DNA from: Rhodomicrobium sp. Az07 | GTDB lineage: Bacteria > Pseudomonadota > Alphaproteobacteria > Rhizobiales > Rhodomicrobiaceae | Direction of reading: 5' to 3' | Length of the DNA stretch: 64,000 nt | Assembly: GCF_018619475.1 (NCBI RefSeq) | Contig: NZ_JAHFZG010000008.1 | Coordinates: 62,001 to 126,000, forward strand | Shown here: positions 9,809-16,960 of the stretch, one piece after another | Layout: each line of letters opens with the position of its first letter | Numbering within the stretch: position 1 is the first letter of the stretch | Program-made: the position numbers and the translations under genes | Notes under the pieces: model-generated | Databases searched by the model: none | Told to the model about the DNA's origin: nothing | What the model saw: the letters and a program-made list of their open reading frames with translations, nothing else

Positions 9809-9814
9809 CAGCAC

Positions 9815-10046
9815 CGCGCCGAACCAATCATAGCCGGGGCTTCAGTTCTGTTGGCGCTCGCCTTCAGATGGGTCTTGTCGTTGTAAAGCCCGCAACCCGG
9901 TCGCGGATGAAGGAGAACTCGGCCGCCGCTTCCATCTTGCGCAGAGGGTGGAATCGGCTTCTTCAGCATGACCCACTGATCAAAAAGCTCCCGCCAAGGC
10001 GAGAGCTTTGTCAGTAGTCCGAGGGAGGCTTGCGCCTCCCCTTTTT
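9815..10046 (+). ncRNA. Possible small RNA with two hairpins and intrinsic terminator
   Basis: This stretch between the CorA-like gene and a convergent small gene contains no convincing reading frame. It ends with two adjacent hairpins. The first pairs AAAGCTC (9984-9990) with GAGCTTT (10003-10009) and has an inner CGCC/GGCG stem. The second pairs GGGAGGC (10023-10029) with GCCTCCC (10034-10040) and is followed by CTTTTT. Two strong hairpins ending in a U tract suit either a small RNA or an extended 3' UTR of the upstream gene. The 5' end is unknown. Confidence 0.3.
10023..10046 (+). terminator. Rho-independent terminator
   Basis: Stem GGGAGGC/GCCTCCC of 7 bp with loop TTGC, followed by C and five T's on the plus strand. 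It would end transcription from the CorA-like gene or from a separate small RNA. It has no T tract on the minus strand, so it does not serve the convergent gene ending at 10068. Confidence 0.75.
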
Positions 10047-10067
10047 GCAGTTGCCCGTGCATTTCGG

Positions 10068-10343
10068 CTAGAAGAAGAGGAAGCCGACGCCGAACAGGCC
10101 GCCGCCGCCGCCGCCGCAGCCGCAGCCGCACGGGTTCACAACCCTCACATAGGTCGTCGTCCTGGTGCAGCAGGTGGTGCAGGTGGTGGTTGTGACAACG
10201 CGCCTCTTGTGGCAGCCAACCTTCACAATGGCGCTGGAAGCGGAGGCGTCGACGCCAGTTGTTGCGAGCGGAAGCGCAAAGGCGCTGCCGGAAGCGAAAG
10301 TTGCAGCCGAGAGGGCTGCGATAGCAACGACGAGTTTCTTCAT
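10068..10343 (-). CDS. Small exported Cys/Thr/Gly-rich protein
   Basis: Protein of 91 residues with a classical signal peptide (MKKLVVAIAALSAATFASGSAFA). The mature part, about 68 residues, has a short Thr/Val repeat region with paired cysteines (TTTTCTTCCTRTTT), a CGCGCG block, a run of glycines and a hydrophobic end (GVGFLFF). The cysteines suggest disulfides or metal binding; function unknown. A 16-base palindrome lies about 29 bases upstream of the ATG. Confidence 0.7.
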   Translation of the reverse strand: MKKLVVAIAALSAATFASGSAFALPLATTGVDASASSAIVKVGCHKRRVVTTTTCTTCCTRTTTYVRVVNPCGCGCGGGGGGLFGVGFLFF

Positions 10344-10835
10344 TTTATCCTCTACAGGATTTCAGATATGGGCAGCCTCCAGGCTGCAACTCATCCTATG
10401 GCTTGGCCAATAACAGTTCCATTAAGCTGAGATATTCATTCGCCGGCTTCCGATTAAACGTTTGTACTCGCCTTATATATTCGCATTTTTCTCTCAATAA
10501 TGACGAAAATATTGTGAAATTACTCTGCGCACACGCTGTGCAAACTCTCTATTCGACCGTAAATTTTTCAAACCGGATATTTCGGGCAAGACACCTTTCC
10601 GTCACCGGCAGAACGGCGGCGGATCAGGGTGCCCTTTTTGTGTGAAACAGCGTCCCGATCCGTCGCGAGTTACAGTTTGTGACGAAAATCTTTAGAAGCG
10701 GCGCCTTTGCAGGCTATATTCTCCAGTGTTCACATGCAGCAAACGGCCATGCCGTGCGTTTTCTTGGTCCCCCGTCGCGCTTCAATGCCCGATGATCGGG
10801 GCGCCGGATATTCCGGGACGAAAGAAGGGACTGCC
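10344..10835. other. AT-rich divergent intergenic region
   Basis: This 490-base region separates two divergently transcribed genes for small exported proteins. It is clearly more AT-rich than its surroundings, especially 10,430-10,580. I see no credible reading frame. It holds one perfect palindrome (10372-10387) and should contain both promoters, but no single -35/-10 pair stands out. Confidence 0.5.
10372..10387. promoter_or_regulatory. Palindrome GCAGCCT-CC-AGGCTGC upstream of the Cys-rich gene
   Basis: A perfect 7-bp inverted repeat with a two-base centre, 29 bases before the start codon of the small cysteine-rich gene at 10343. It could be an operator or a hairpin in the 5' untranslated region. 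No known regulator motif recognised. Confidence 0.35.
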
Positions 10836-11435
10836 ATGATGTTGAGAGTAACGATTATCGCCGCGATTGCCGCCGTCGGCCTGTGCGCGGGCGGCGCGTC
10901 TGCCGCAACGATCGAAAGCGGCGTACAAAAGGCGATCGCGAAGCATGGAGTGAGTACGCTTACCCTGATCCGCGGGCGCGGACAGGGAGGCGGCGGCCAC
11001 TTTCGCGGCGGCGGCGGATTTCGCGGAGGCGGCGGGTTTCGCGGAGGCGGTGGATTTCGCGGTGGGTTCCGGTCGCATGGCGGCTCCGCGCCCATGTTCC
11101 GGGGAATGCCATCCGGCAGAGCCTTCAGGGGACAGTCCGGCCGCTTCAGGTCGTATGGAAGGCCCAATTTCTCCGGCAAGGCGTATCGCTCGCCTTTCGG
11201 CAAGCCGTATTACCGTGGGAGGCCCCCGTTCGCGGGCGGCAAGCACCCAGCTTACGCGAAACGCTGGCGGCATAACCGTCGCGGATACTGGCGCAATGGG
11301 CGCTGGTTCTGGTACGCCGCGCCGGTGATCGGGCTTGGTGCGTATGGCCTGTACGACAGTTGCTACTGGAACTGCATCAACGAGGGCTACGGCCCCGCCT
11401 ATTGCACGAACTACGCGATGAATTACTGCTACTGA
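10836..11435 (+). CDS. Exported Gly/Arg/Phe-repeat protein with Cys/Tyr-rich C-terminus
   Basis: Protein of 199 residues. ATG at 10836 (followed by a second ATG) has GAAGGGA upstream and gives a clean signal peptide ending ASAAT. The mature part has a run of FRGGGG units at about residues 50-75, encoded by a near-perfect 18-bp tandem repeat at about 11005-11065, then a basic Arg/Gly/Tyr-rich region and a C-terminus with five cysteines and many tyrosines (YDSCYWNCINEGYGPAYCTNY). The C-terminus resembles small uncharacterised exported proteins of Rhizobiales. Function unknown; a surface or cell wall role is a guess. Confidence 0.75.
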   Translation: MMLRVTIIAAIAAVGLCAGGASAATIESGVQKAIAKHGVSTLTLIRGRGQGGGGHFRGGGGFRGGGGFRGGGGFRGGFRSHGGSAPMFRGMPSGRAFRGQSGRFRSYGRPNFSGKAYRSPFGKPYYRGRPPFAGGKHPAYAKRWRHNRRGYWRNGRWFWYAAPVIGLGAYGLYDSCYWNCINEGYGPAYCTNYAMNYCY

Positions 11436-11444
11436 CGTCGATTG

Positions 11445-11474
11445 AGAGGGCTGCTCAGGCGGCCCTCTTCTTTT
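11445..11474 (+). terminator. Intrinsic terminator overlapping the end of the opposite gene
   Basis: AGAGGGC (11445-11451) pairs with GCCCTCT (11462-11468) around a 10-base loop and is followed by TCTTTT. It ends the Gly-rich gene on the plus strand and at the same time encodes the last residues of the DUF2842 gene on the minus strand. Confidence 0.6.
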
Positions 11475-11691
11475 GTCCGGCCTCGCCTGGGCGGGGTTTC
11501 AGCATCCACTTGACGAGGATGCCGGCCCATACAAGCCAGATCAGCGTGATAACCAGGTAAAACAGCAGGTGCCGCCAAAGCTCCGTGCCGGGCAGGCGCG
11601 CGAGCGCGATGGAGATGGTGAACAGGAAGTAGAGCAAGGATCCGGCGACGAAAACGGTAACGCCGATCAGTTTTCTCAATCGCGGGGTCAT
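11455..11691 (-). CDS. DUF2842 domain membrane protein
   Basis: Small inner-membrane protein of 78 residues starting MTPRLRKLIG, with two hydrophobic helices and a basic, positive-inside end (KPRPGEAGQKKRAA). The N-terminal TPRLRKLIG and the W..GILVKWM end agree with DUF2842, a family seen in alphaproteobacteria with unknown function. The ATG at 11691 is supported by the family start and a purine-rich ACGGAAAA upstream; the frame is open up to 11763. Confidence 0.75.
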   Translation of the reverse strand: MTPRLRKLIGVTVFVAGSLLYFLFTISIALARLPGTELWRHLLFYLVITLIWLVWAGILVKWMLKPRPGEAGQKKRAA

Positions 11692-11897
11692 GCTTTTCCG
11701 TCCTGTCCATTCGCATGTGCAAAAGCCACCCGCGTTGATAGTCGAGGCTTGTAGGCTTCGCAAATTTTCTTTTTAGCTCAAGACCAAGCTGGGAGCGCAC
11801 TCCTGTCCGGGGGGAAGGGGAAGCGTGCCCGGTGGCCGGCGGCGTCCGCCGCATCCGGCGACGGACGCCGTTTCTCAACCCCAACTCCGGTGACTCG

Positions 11898-12467
11898 ATG
11901 AAAAAGTTGTTGTTTTTTGTACCAGTTGGTATCGCGGCCTTTGCCATGATCGCGAGCGTGAGCTATTCCGCCGATCCTTCCAAATCGAAGCAGGATGGGG
12001 CAAGCGCGACGCAGAACGGCGGCGCTTTGCAAACACAGAACCCGAAGGCAGCCCTGAAGGCCGTGGCCGAAAAGGCCGCTCCCACGCAAGCCGCCGCCGT
12101 GAAGCCTGCCGAGGCCACGGCTGAAGTCACGCCCGTGGCAAAGCCTGCGGAGAAGCAGCCCGACGTGAAAGCCGCGACGAAGGCTGAGGACAAGAAGCCG
12201 CTCGCGTCCACGAACCCCGCAGTAGCGGCCAAGGATGCGAAACCCGCGAGCGCGGCCGCAGCGAAGCCTGCCGCCGCGAAGAAAGCCAAGGTGAATAAGG
12301 CGAAGAAGAAGAAGTGGTCCAAGCGCTCCGGCAAGCGTCACGCGAAACGGCTTTACCGGAAGCATCGCCATCTTCACCGCTCGCACAAGCGCCATCACCG
12401 GAAATACAGGGCACAGCGGGCGTTGCACGTCGCGCATCCCGCCACCATGGCACCTTTCTTCTGGTGA
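11898..12467 (+). CDS. Exported Ala/Lys/Pro-rich protein with histone-like basic tail
   Basis: Protein of 189 residues with an N-terminal hydrophobic signal (MKKLLFFVPVGIAAFAMIASVSYSA). A low-complexity Ala/Lys/Pro/Glu region follows (about residues 25-130), then a very basic segment dominated by Lys, Arg and His (KKKKWSKRSGKRHAKRLYRKHRHLHRSHKRHHRK) of the kind seen in histone H1-like proteins. The combination of export signal and polycationic tail suggests binding to polyanions in the envelope, but this is inference. ATG at 11898 is chosen because the signal peptide starts there. Confidence 0.65.
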   Translation: MKKLLFFVPVGIAAFAMIASVSYSADPSKSKQDGASATQNGGALQTQNPKAALKAVAEKAAPTQAAAVKPAEATAEVTPVAKPAEKQPDVKAATKAEDKKPLASTNPAVAAKDAKPASAAAAKPAAAKKAKVNKAKKKKWSKRSGKRHAKRLYRKHRHLHRSHKRHHRKYRAQRALHVAHPATMAPFFW

Positions 12468-12582
12468 AACGTGACGGCGGTCGAGACCCGGTTCGGGTAA
12501 GACGAATCAGGAACAGGCGGGCTTTCCCATGACGGAAGACCCGCCGTTCGCGCATATGAAGCAGGCGGCGGCTCAAAACCCC

Positions 12583-14115
12583 TCAAGACCGCGCCTGCGG
12601 AACGAGTTTGTCGATCACCTTCGCCGAACAGATCACGCCGGGAATGCCCGCGCCCGGATGCGTGCCCGCCCCGGTGAGGAACAGATTCCTGATGCCTTCC
12701 GCCTTGTTATGGAACCGGAAATAGGCAGACTGCGTGAAGTGCGGCGCGATCGAGAAGCCAGCGCCCTCGTGGCTGAGATAGCCGTGTTTGAAGTCGCGCG
12801 GCGTCATGACCATCTCGGCGCGGATCGTCTCCGAAAGCCCCGGCAGGATCGTGCGTTCGAGGCCCGCCACGATGCGGTCGCGCAGTTTCGGCCCCTCAAC
12901 GCTCCAGTCGATGTCGCCCTTGAGGTTGGGCACCGGGCACAGCGCATAGAACGCGTCGCAGCCGTCCGGCGCGAAGGTCGGGTCTGTCGCCGTAGGGCGG
13001 TGCACGTAGAGCGAGAAATCGTCCGCGAGCACCTTCCTGTTGAAGATGTCGTCGAGCAGCCCCTTGTAGCGCTTGCCGAGCCAGATCGTGTGGCGCGCGA
13101 CGTCGGGATATTGCCGGTCGGTGCCGAAATAGAGAACGAACAGGCCCATCGAGAGCCGCGCGGTCTTGCGCTTGAGGCGCGCGGAAAGCCCAATTTCGCT
13201 GTTGGGGATCATGTCGCCGAACAGATGCATCGGGTCCACGTCCGACACCACGATGTCGGCGGAGACCGTATCGCCGTTGACGAGGCGGACGCCCTTGGCG
13301 GTCCCGTTCTCGATGACGACCGAAGACACCGTTTCGCCGAGGCGAATGTCGACGCCCTCCTCTTCCATCAGCTTGCCCAGCGCCGCGACAATCGCGCCCG
13401 TGCCGCCCTCGGCATAGAACACGCCCCACTTGCGTTCCAGATAGTGGATCAGCCCGTAAATGCTCGTGGTGCTGAACGGGCTGCCGCCGACGAGCAGCGG
13501 CTGGATCGATAGCGCCTGCCGAAGCTTCGGGCTGTGGAAATATTTCGTCACGAAATCCCACACCGTGCGGTAGCTGCCGAGCTGCACGAGGCGAGGGATC
13601 TGGCCGAACATGATGAAGGGGTTGTGGAACGGCTGGTCCGCGAGATTGGTGAAGCCCGCGTCGAAGAGCTGCTTCGAGTGCTTCAGCATGCGCAGATAAC
13701 CGTCTCCGTCGCGCGGATCGAGGCTGTTCATCGCGGCGAGCGTCTCTTCGAGCGTGCCGCCGTAATCGAAGGTCGAGCCGTCCTCATCGAAGAAGAAGCG
13801 ATACCAGGGCGTGAGCGGCTTCAGCGTGAGGTAGTCGTCGCTCTTCTTGCCGAACAGCTCGAACAATTCCTCGATCAGAAACGGCGCGGTGATCACCGTC
13901 GGCCCGGCGTCGTGCTTGAAACCGTCCTTCTCGAACACCTGCGCGCGCCCGCCGAGCATGCGGCCCCGGTCGATCAGCGTCACGCGATAGCCCTTGGCCG
14001 CGAGCCGGAGCGCCGCCGCGATGCCGCCGAATCCTGCGCCGACGACGAGAGCGGTCTCGGCGCTAGTCGCGCGTGAGCGCGCGGGCGCTTCAGTGTTCGC
14101 GACGATCTGGTCCAT
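12583..14115 (-). CDS. crtI: Phytoene desaturase CrtI
   Basis: FAD-dependent carotenoid desaturase of 510 residues that converts phytoene stepwise to neurosporene or lycopene. The dinucleotide-binding motif VVGAGFGGIAAALRLAAKG lies near residue 25, followed by LGGRAQVFEKDGFKHDAGPTVI, and the C-terminal family signature GAGTHPGAGIPGVICSAK is intact. A good AAGGGA site precedes the ATG. It lies 18 bases downstream of the DUF1330 gene in one operon, driven from the region holding the TGT-N12-ACA palindrome. The number of desaturation steps cannot be read from sequence, but the neighbouring cyclase argues for lycopene as product. Confidence 0.95.
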   Translation of the reverse strand: MDQIVANTEAPARSRATSAETALVVGAGFGGIAAALRLAAKGYRVTLIDRGRMLGGRAQVFEKDGFKHDAGPTVITAPFLIEELFELFGKKSDDYLTLKPLTPWYRFFFDEDGSTFDYGGTLEETLAAMNSLDPRDGDGYLRMLKHSKQLFDAGFTNLADQPFHNPFIMFGQIPRLVQLGSYRTVWDFVTKYFHSPKLRQALSIQPLLVGGSPFSTTSIYGLIHYLERKWGVFYAEGGTGAIVAALGKLMEEEGVDIRLGETVSSVVIENGTAKGVRLVNGDTVSADIVVSDVDPMHLFGDMIPNSEIGLSARLKRKTARLSMGLFVLYFGTDRQYPDVARHTIWLGKRYKGLLDDIFNRKVLADDFSLYVHRPTATDPTFAPDGCDAFYALCPVPNLKGDIDWSVEGPKLRDRIVAGLERTILPGLSETIRAEMVMTPRDFKHGYLSHEGAGFSIAPHFTQSAYFRFHNKAEGIRNLFLTGAGTHPGAGIPGVICSAKVIDKLVPQARS

Positions 14116-14133
14116 GGCTGTTCCCTTATGATC

Positions 14134-14427
14134 TTACGGTTCGACGCCTTCGACGATGACGATCTCGCCTTCGGAAAAACCGTCCCGCTGCGCGCGGGCG
14201 GCCTGATATTCCGGCGAGTTATAGCAATTCACCGCCGCTTCGAAGGACGGAAATTCGATGACGACATTACGCGCGCGGGCGGTGCCCTCCGCTGCGGTAA
14301 AGCGTCCTCCCCTGGCGAGGAAGCGCGCGCCGTGAGCTTTGAAAGCGTCAGCGGCGCCCGTGACATAGGCCGTGTAGGCGTCAGCGTCTTTCACATCGAC
14401 GCGAGCGATCCAGTACGCTTTCGGCAT
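14134..14427 (-). CDS. DUF1330 domain protein in the carotenoid operon
   Basis: Small cytoplasmic protein of 97 residues starting MPKAYWIARVDVKD, with the DUF1330 signatures RNVVIEFPSFEAAVNCYNSPEYQAAR and a ferredoxin-like alpha+beta barrel size. GGAGG eight bases before the ATG at 14427 fixes the start (an upstream TTG is in frame). It is the first gene of an operon with crtI. DUF1330 proteins are dimeric alpha/beta-barrel proteins without established reactions; position suggests a role in carotenoid formation or protection, which is inference. Confidence 0.85.
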   Translation of the reverse strand: MPKAYWIARVDVKDADAYTAYVTGAADAFKAHGARFLARGGRFTAAEGTARARNVVIEFPSFEAAVNCYNSPEYQAARAQRDGFSEGEIVIVEGVEP

Positions 14428-14471
14428 GGGTGTCAACCTCCCCGAACACCTTGGCCCCGAATGCCGCAGTG

Positions 14472-14489
14472 TGTAAAGTTCAGTTTACA
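14472..14489. promoter_or_regulatory. PpsR/CrtJ-type palindrome TGT-N12-ACA
   Basis: The sequence TGTAAAGTTCAGTTTACA has perfect 6-bp arms and fits the TGT-N12-ACA consensus bound by PpsR/CrtJ, the redox- and light-linked repressor of photosynthesis and carotenoid genes in purple bacteria. It lies 45 bases before the DUF1330-crtI start and 27 bases before a possible crtE -35 element (TTGATG at 14516, TAGTCT at 14539, 17-base spacer). It can therefore control both divergent units. The factor itself is not encoded in this window. Confidence 0.7.
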
Positions 14490-14613
14490 AGCCAAGGCTC
14501 ATAGGCCATACCGTTTTGATGGCCAAGCTGTTTTTACGTAGTCTTTCAACGGGCATCGGAGAGATAGAGGCCAACATCAAGCCATCGTCAAGTTACCACT
14601 ACGGGAATCTTAC

Positions 14614-15540
14614 ATGGGCGGCCAGCTAGACGTTTACATGATGCTGCGGGCGAAAATCGAGTCGCGGCTTGCCGAACTGGTAGAGTTGAACGGGCGACTC
14701 GATCCATTGCAGGGCTCGCTGCGGCATAGCCTTCTCGCCCCCGCGAAACGCGTCCGCGCCGTTCTGACGCTCGTCGCCGCCCGCGAACTCGGCGGCCGTG
14801 AAAGCGATGCGCTCGACCTCGCCTGCGCTGTGGAGATGATCCACACCTCGTCGCTGATCCTCGACGATCTGCCCTGCATGGATAACGCGGCCACGCGGCG
14901 CGGTATCCCTTCCAATCACCGAGTCTTCGGAGAGGCGACGGCGATTCTCGCCTCGATCGGCCTGATGAACCGCGCCTATGGCGTCGCGGCCGCCTCACCA
15001 AGGCTCTCAGCCGAGCAGCGCGCCGACGCCGTGGGCGTGCTCGAATGGTCGGTCGGCCTCGAAGGGCTGGTTCGCGGTCAGCATGACGACCTCGCCGATT
15101 ACCGCGCGACCATGAACGAAGCGCAGCTCGAAACCATGTATGCGCAGAAAACCGGCGCGCTGTTCGCCGCCGCGGCCGAATGCGGCGCGATAGTTGCGAA
15201 TAATCAAGCCGCGCGCGCCGCAATGCGCAAATTCGGTCTTGATCTCGGCGTAGGATTCCAGATCTTAGATGATGTGCTCGACGCGCATGCGACGAGCGAC
15301 CGCGCAGGCAAGGATACGTCCAAGGACTCGGGGCGTACAACTTTCCCAAGCCTGATCGGCGTGACGGAAGCGGCGGAAATCGGCCGCGCGAAGATCGAAG
15401 GCGGCGTGGGCGCGGCGGTTGCTGCGGCTCAGGCAGCCGGCAGCGACGGGCGTCTTTTCACGGCGTTCGCCTCGCGTCTTGCAGAAGCATTTTCCGAGCT
15501 GATGCCGGAGTTTCAGGGGAAGCTCGTCGTCAGCGCCTAG
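14614..15540 (+). CDS. crtE: Geranylgeranyl diphosphate synthase CrtE
   Basis: Trans-prenyltransferase of 308 residues that extends FPP with IPP to GGPP, the precursor of phytoene. The first aspartate-rich motif is D84-DLPCM-D90 and the second is DDVLDA near residue 222; GKD and the K/R-rich HSLLAPAKRVR block are also present. It is divergent from DUF1330-crtI and is followed 22 bases later by crtZ, so crtE-crtZ form one unit. A second prenyl synthase (ispA-like) is found at 21.6 kb; the carotenoid context makes this copy the CrtE. Confidence 0.93.
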   Translation: MGGQLDVYMMLRAKIESRLAELVELNGRLDPLQGSLRHSLLAPAKRVRAVLTLVAARELGGRESDALDLACAVEMIHTSSLILDDLPCMDNAATRRGIPSNHRVFGEATAILASIGLMNRAYGVAAASPRLSAEQRADAVGVLEWSVGLEGLVRGQHDDLADYRATMNEAQLETMYAQKTGALFAAAAECGAIVANNQAARAAMRKFGLDLGVGFQILDDVLDAHATSDRAGKDTSKDSGRTTFPSLIGVTEAAEIGRAKIEGGVGAAVAAAQAAGSDGRLFTAFASRLAEAFSELMPEFQGKLVVSA

Positions 15541-15562
15541 GATAAAACAACGGCGAGGATCG

Positions 15563-16105
15563 ATGAGCGACTGGCTATTTTACATCGCATTGTTCTTCGC
15601 CGTTTTCTTCTTCATGGAGGGCACCGCCTGGTTCCTCCACAAATACGTCATGCATGGCTTCCTCTGGGTGCTGCACAAGAGCCACCACGAGCCGAGAACC
15701 GGCGCGTGGGAGCTGAACGACGCGTTCGGAATTTTCTTCGCGGGCATCGCCATCGCGCTGATCGCTTGGGGCGTGCAGTTCGGCGGCCCGACATGGGCCT
15801 GGGTCGTCGGCGCGGGCGTAACGGCCTACGGCTTTGTCTATTTCCTCGCGCATGACGTGCTGGTTCATCACCGCCTCGGCGTGAACATCCATCCGAAGAG
15901 CGGCTATCTGCGCCGCCTGTATCAGGCGCATCGCTTGCACCATGCGGTGGACGGCAAGGCGGGTTGCGTATCGTTCGGCTTCGTCTTCGCGCCATCGCCC
16001 GAACGCCTCAAGAAGAAGCTTCAGGAACTCGCGCCCCTTCGCGCGGCTCAACGCAGCAAGGTGGACGGCAAGCGCTTCAACCCCGAAGGCAAGACGCTAC
16101 ACTGA
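15563..16105 (+). CDS. crtZ: Beta-carotene hydroxylase CrtZ
   Basis: Membrane di-iron hydroxylase of 180 residues that adds 3-hydroxyl groups to beta-ionone rings, giving zeaxanthin. All four histidine clusters are visible: HKYVMH, HKSHHEPR, HDVLVHHR and HRLHHAV, with hydrophobic helices between them. GAGG precedes the ATG. It follows crtE in an operon and ends 24 bases before the convergent GNAT gene. Its presence means the pathway goes beyond beta-carotene; no ketolase (crtW) is seen in the window. Confidence 0.95.
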   Translation: MSDWLFYIALFFAVFFFMEGTAWFLHKYVMHGFLWVLHKSHHEPRTGAWELNDAFGIFFAGIAIALIAWGVQFGGPTWAWVVGAGVTAYGFVYFLAHDVLVHHRLGVNIHPKSGYLRRLYQAHRLHHAVDGKAGCVSFGFVFAPSPERLKKKLQELAPLRAAQRSKVDGKRFNPEGKTLH

Positions 16106-16129
16106 TGAGTCGCGCGAGAGCGGCGCGCG

Positions 16130-16777
16130 TCAAAGCGCCGTCAAGCGAACTGCCTCCTTGCCTTCGAGCGGCTGCATCATAGCCCCGATCATCGAATGTT
16201 TTGGGCTTTGCGCGTAAACGCCCGCGTAAATCCCCCGCAGCCATGTGGCCACCACGCCGGGCGACACAGCGTCCTGCCCTTTCAACCCGTCGACCAGGAG
16301 CCACATGGGTGGGACCTCGCCGGGAAGCCCGAAGGGGAGCGCATAAATCAGCCCATCAACCCGCCGACAACCAAACCTCCGGTAGAAGCTCAAGCGCCTC
16401 CTTGCCTCGTCGGAATCGGGTGCATCGGTTGGGGGCGCGTCGACTTCGAGCAGACACGGCGCGCCGGGCGCCACTTCGGCTGCCAGCGCGCGCGCCGCAG
16501 CATAGGTCTTCCCACCGACGCCGCCCGACCGCTCGTTCGAATCCACCGCGAGATATTCGAGGAGCCAGAACGAGTCGTCCGGAGCGAAATAGCAGATGGC
16601 GAACGCGATCACGCGGTCATTGTCGATGGCCACGAGAAGCCGACGGCTTGAGTCGCCCAACATCGCCCGCACCATCCATTCCGGCTTCTGCTCGGCGCGC
16701 GCGATGGAGACGCGATAGATCGCGATGAGCTGTTCGAGGCGTTCTTCATCGCCGCGACCGAGTACGGCAAATTCCAT
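16130..16777 (-). CDS. GNAT-family acetyltransferase within the carotenoid cluster
   Basis: Protein of 215 residues with a GNAT-like core: beta strands LLVAIDNDRVIAFAICYF and WLLEYLAVDSNERSGGVGGKTYAAAR (acetyl-CoA pyrophosphate-loop-like region), then CLLEVDAP and a C-terminal extension with FYRRFGCRRVDGLIYALPF. The canonical Q/R-x-x-G-x-G/A loop is recognisable but divergent (RSGGVGG). The substrate is unknown. It has an AGGT ribosome site and lies between crtZ and crtB, transcribed with the same polarity as crtB but separated from it by a terminator-like hairpin, so it is likely expressed on its own. Confidence 0.7.
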   Translation of the reverse strand: MEFAVLGRGDEERLEQLIAIYRVSIARAEQKPEWMVRAMLGDSSRRLLVAIDNDRVIAFAICYFAPDDSFWLLEYLAVDSNERSGGVGGKTYAAARALAAEVAPGAPCLLEVDAPPTDAPDSDEARRRLSFYRRFGCRRVDGLIYALPFGLPGEVPPMWLLVDGLKGQDAVSPGVVATWLRGIYAGVYAQSPKHSMIGAMMQPLEGKEAVRLTAL

Positions 16778-16901
16778 ATTTCAACCTGCTTGCGTGAAAC
16801 CCTCGCCGGCAAAGCGGAGCGCGACATCACAGAGCGCAGCAGTTCCAAAACTGTAACGCGAGGCGCGTCCGCGAAATGTGGGCGGCAGAGGCTAGATAAG
16901 C

Positions 16902-16932
16902 AAAAAATAACGGGCGAGGTTGCCCCCGCCCG
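16902..16932 (-). terminator. Terminator downstream of crtB
   Basis: Read on the minus strand, CGGGCG and CGCCCG (16927-16932 and 16911-16916) form a 6-bp stem around a 10-base loop, followed by TTATTTTTTG. It lies about 30 bases after the crtB stop codon and should end the crtY-crtB transcript before the GNAT gene. Confidence 0.65.
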
Positions 16933-16960
16933 CACGTGACATCGAAAAAGCGGCGCGCTC

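Noticed and set aside
8153-9814. 553-codon frame opposite the CorA-like gene
   Set aside because: Same extent as the sense gene. The sense protein has membrane helices and a pore-like motif, while the antisense product is an Arg/Glu-rich sequence without features.
11005-11065. 18-bp tandem repeats considered as a possible CRISPR or regulatory repeat
   Set aside because: The repeats are in frame and encode FRGGGG units of an exported protein; there are no spacers.
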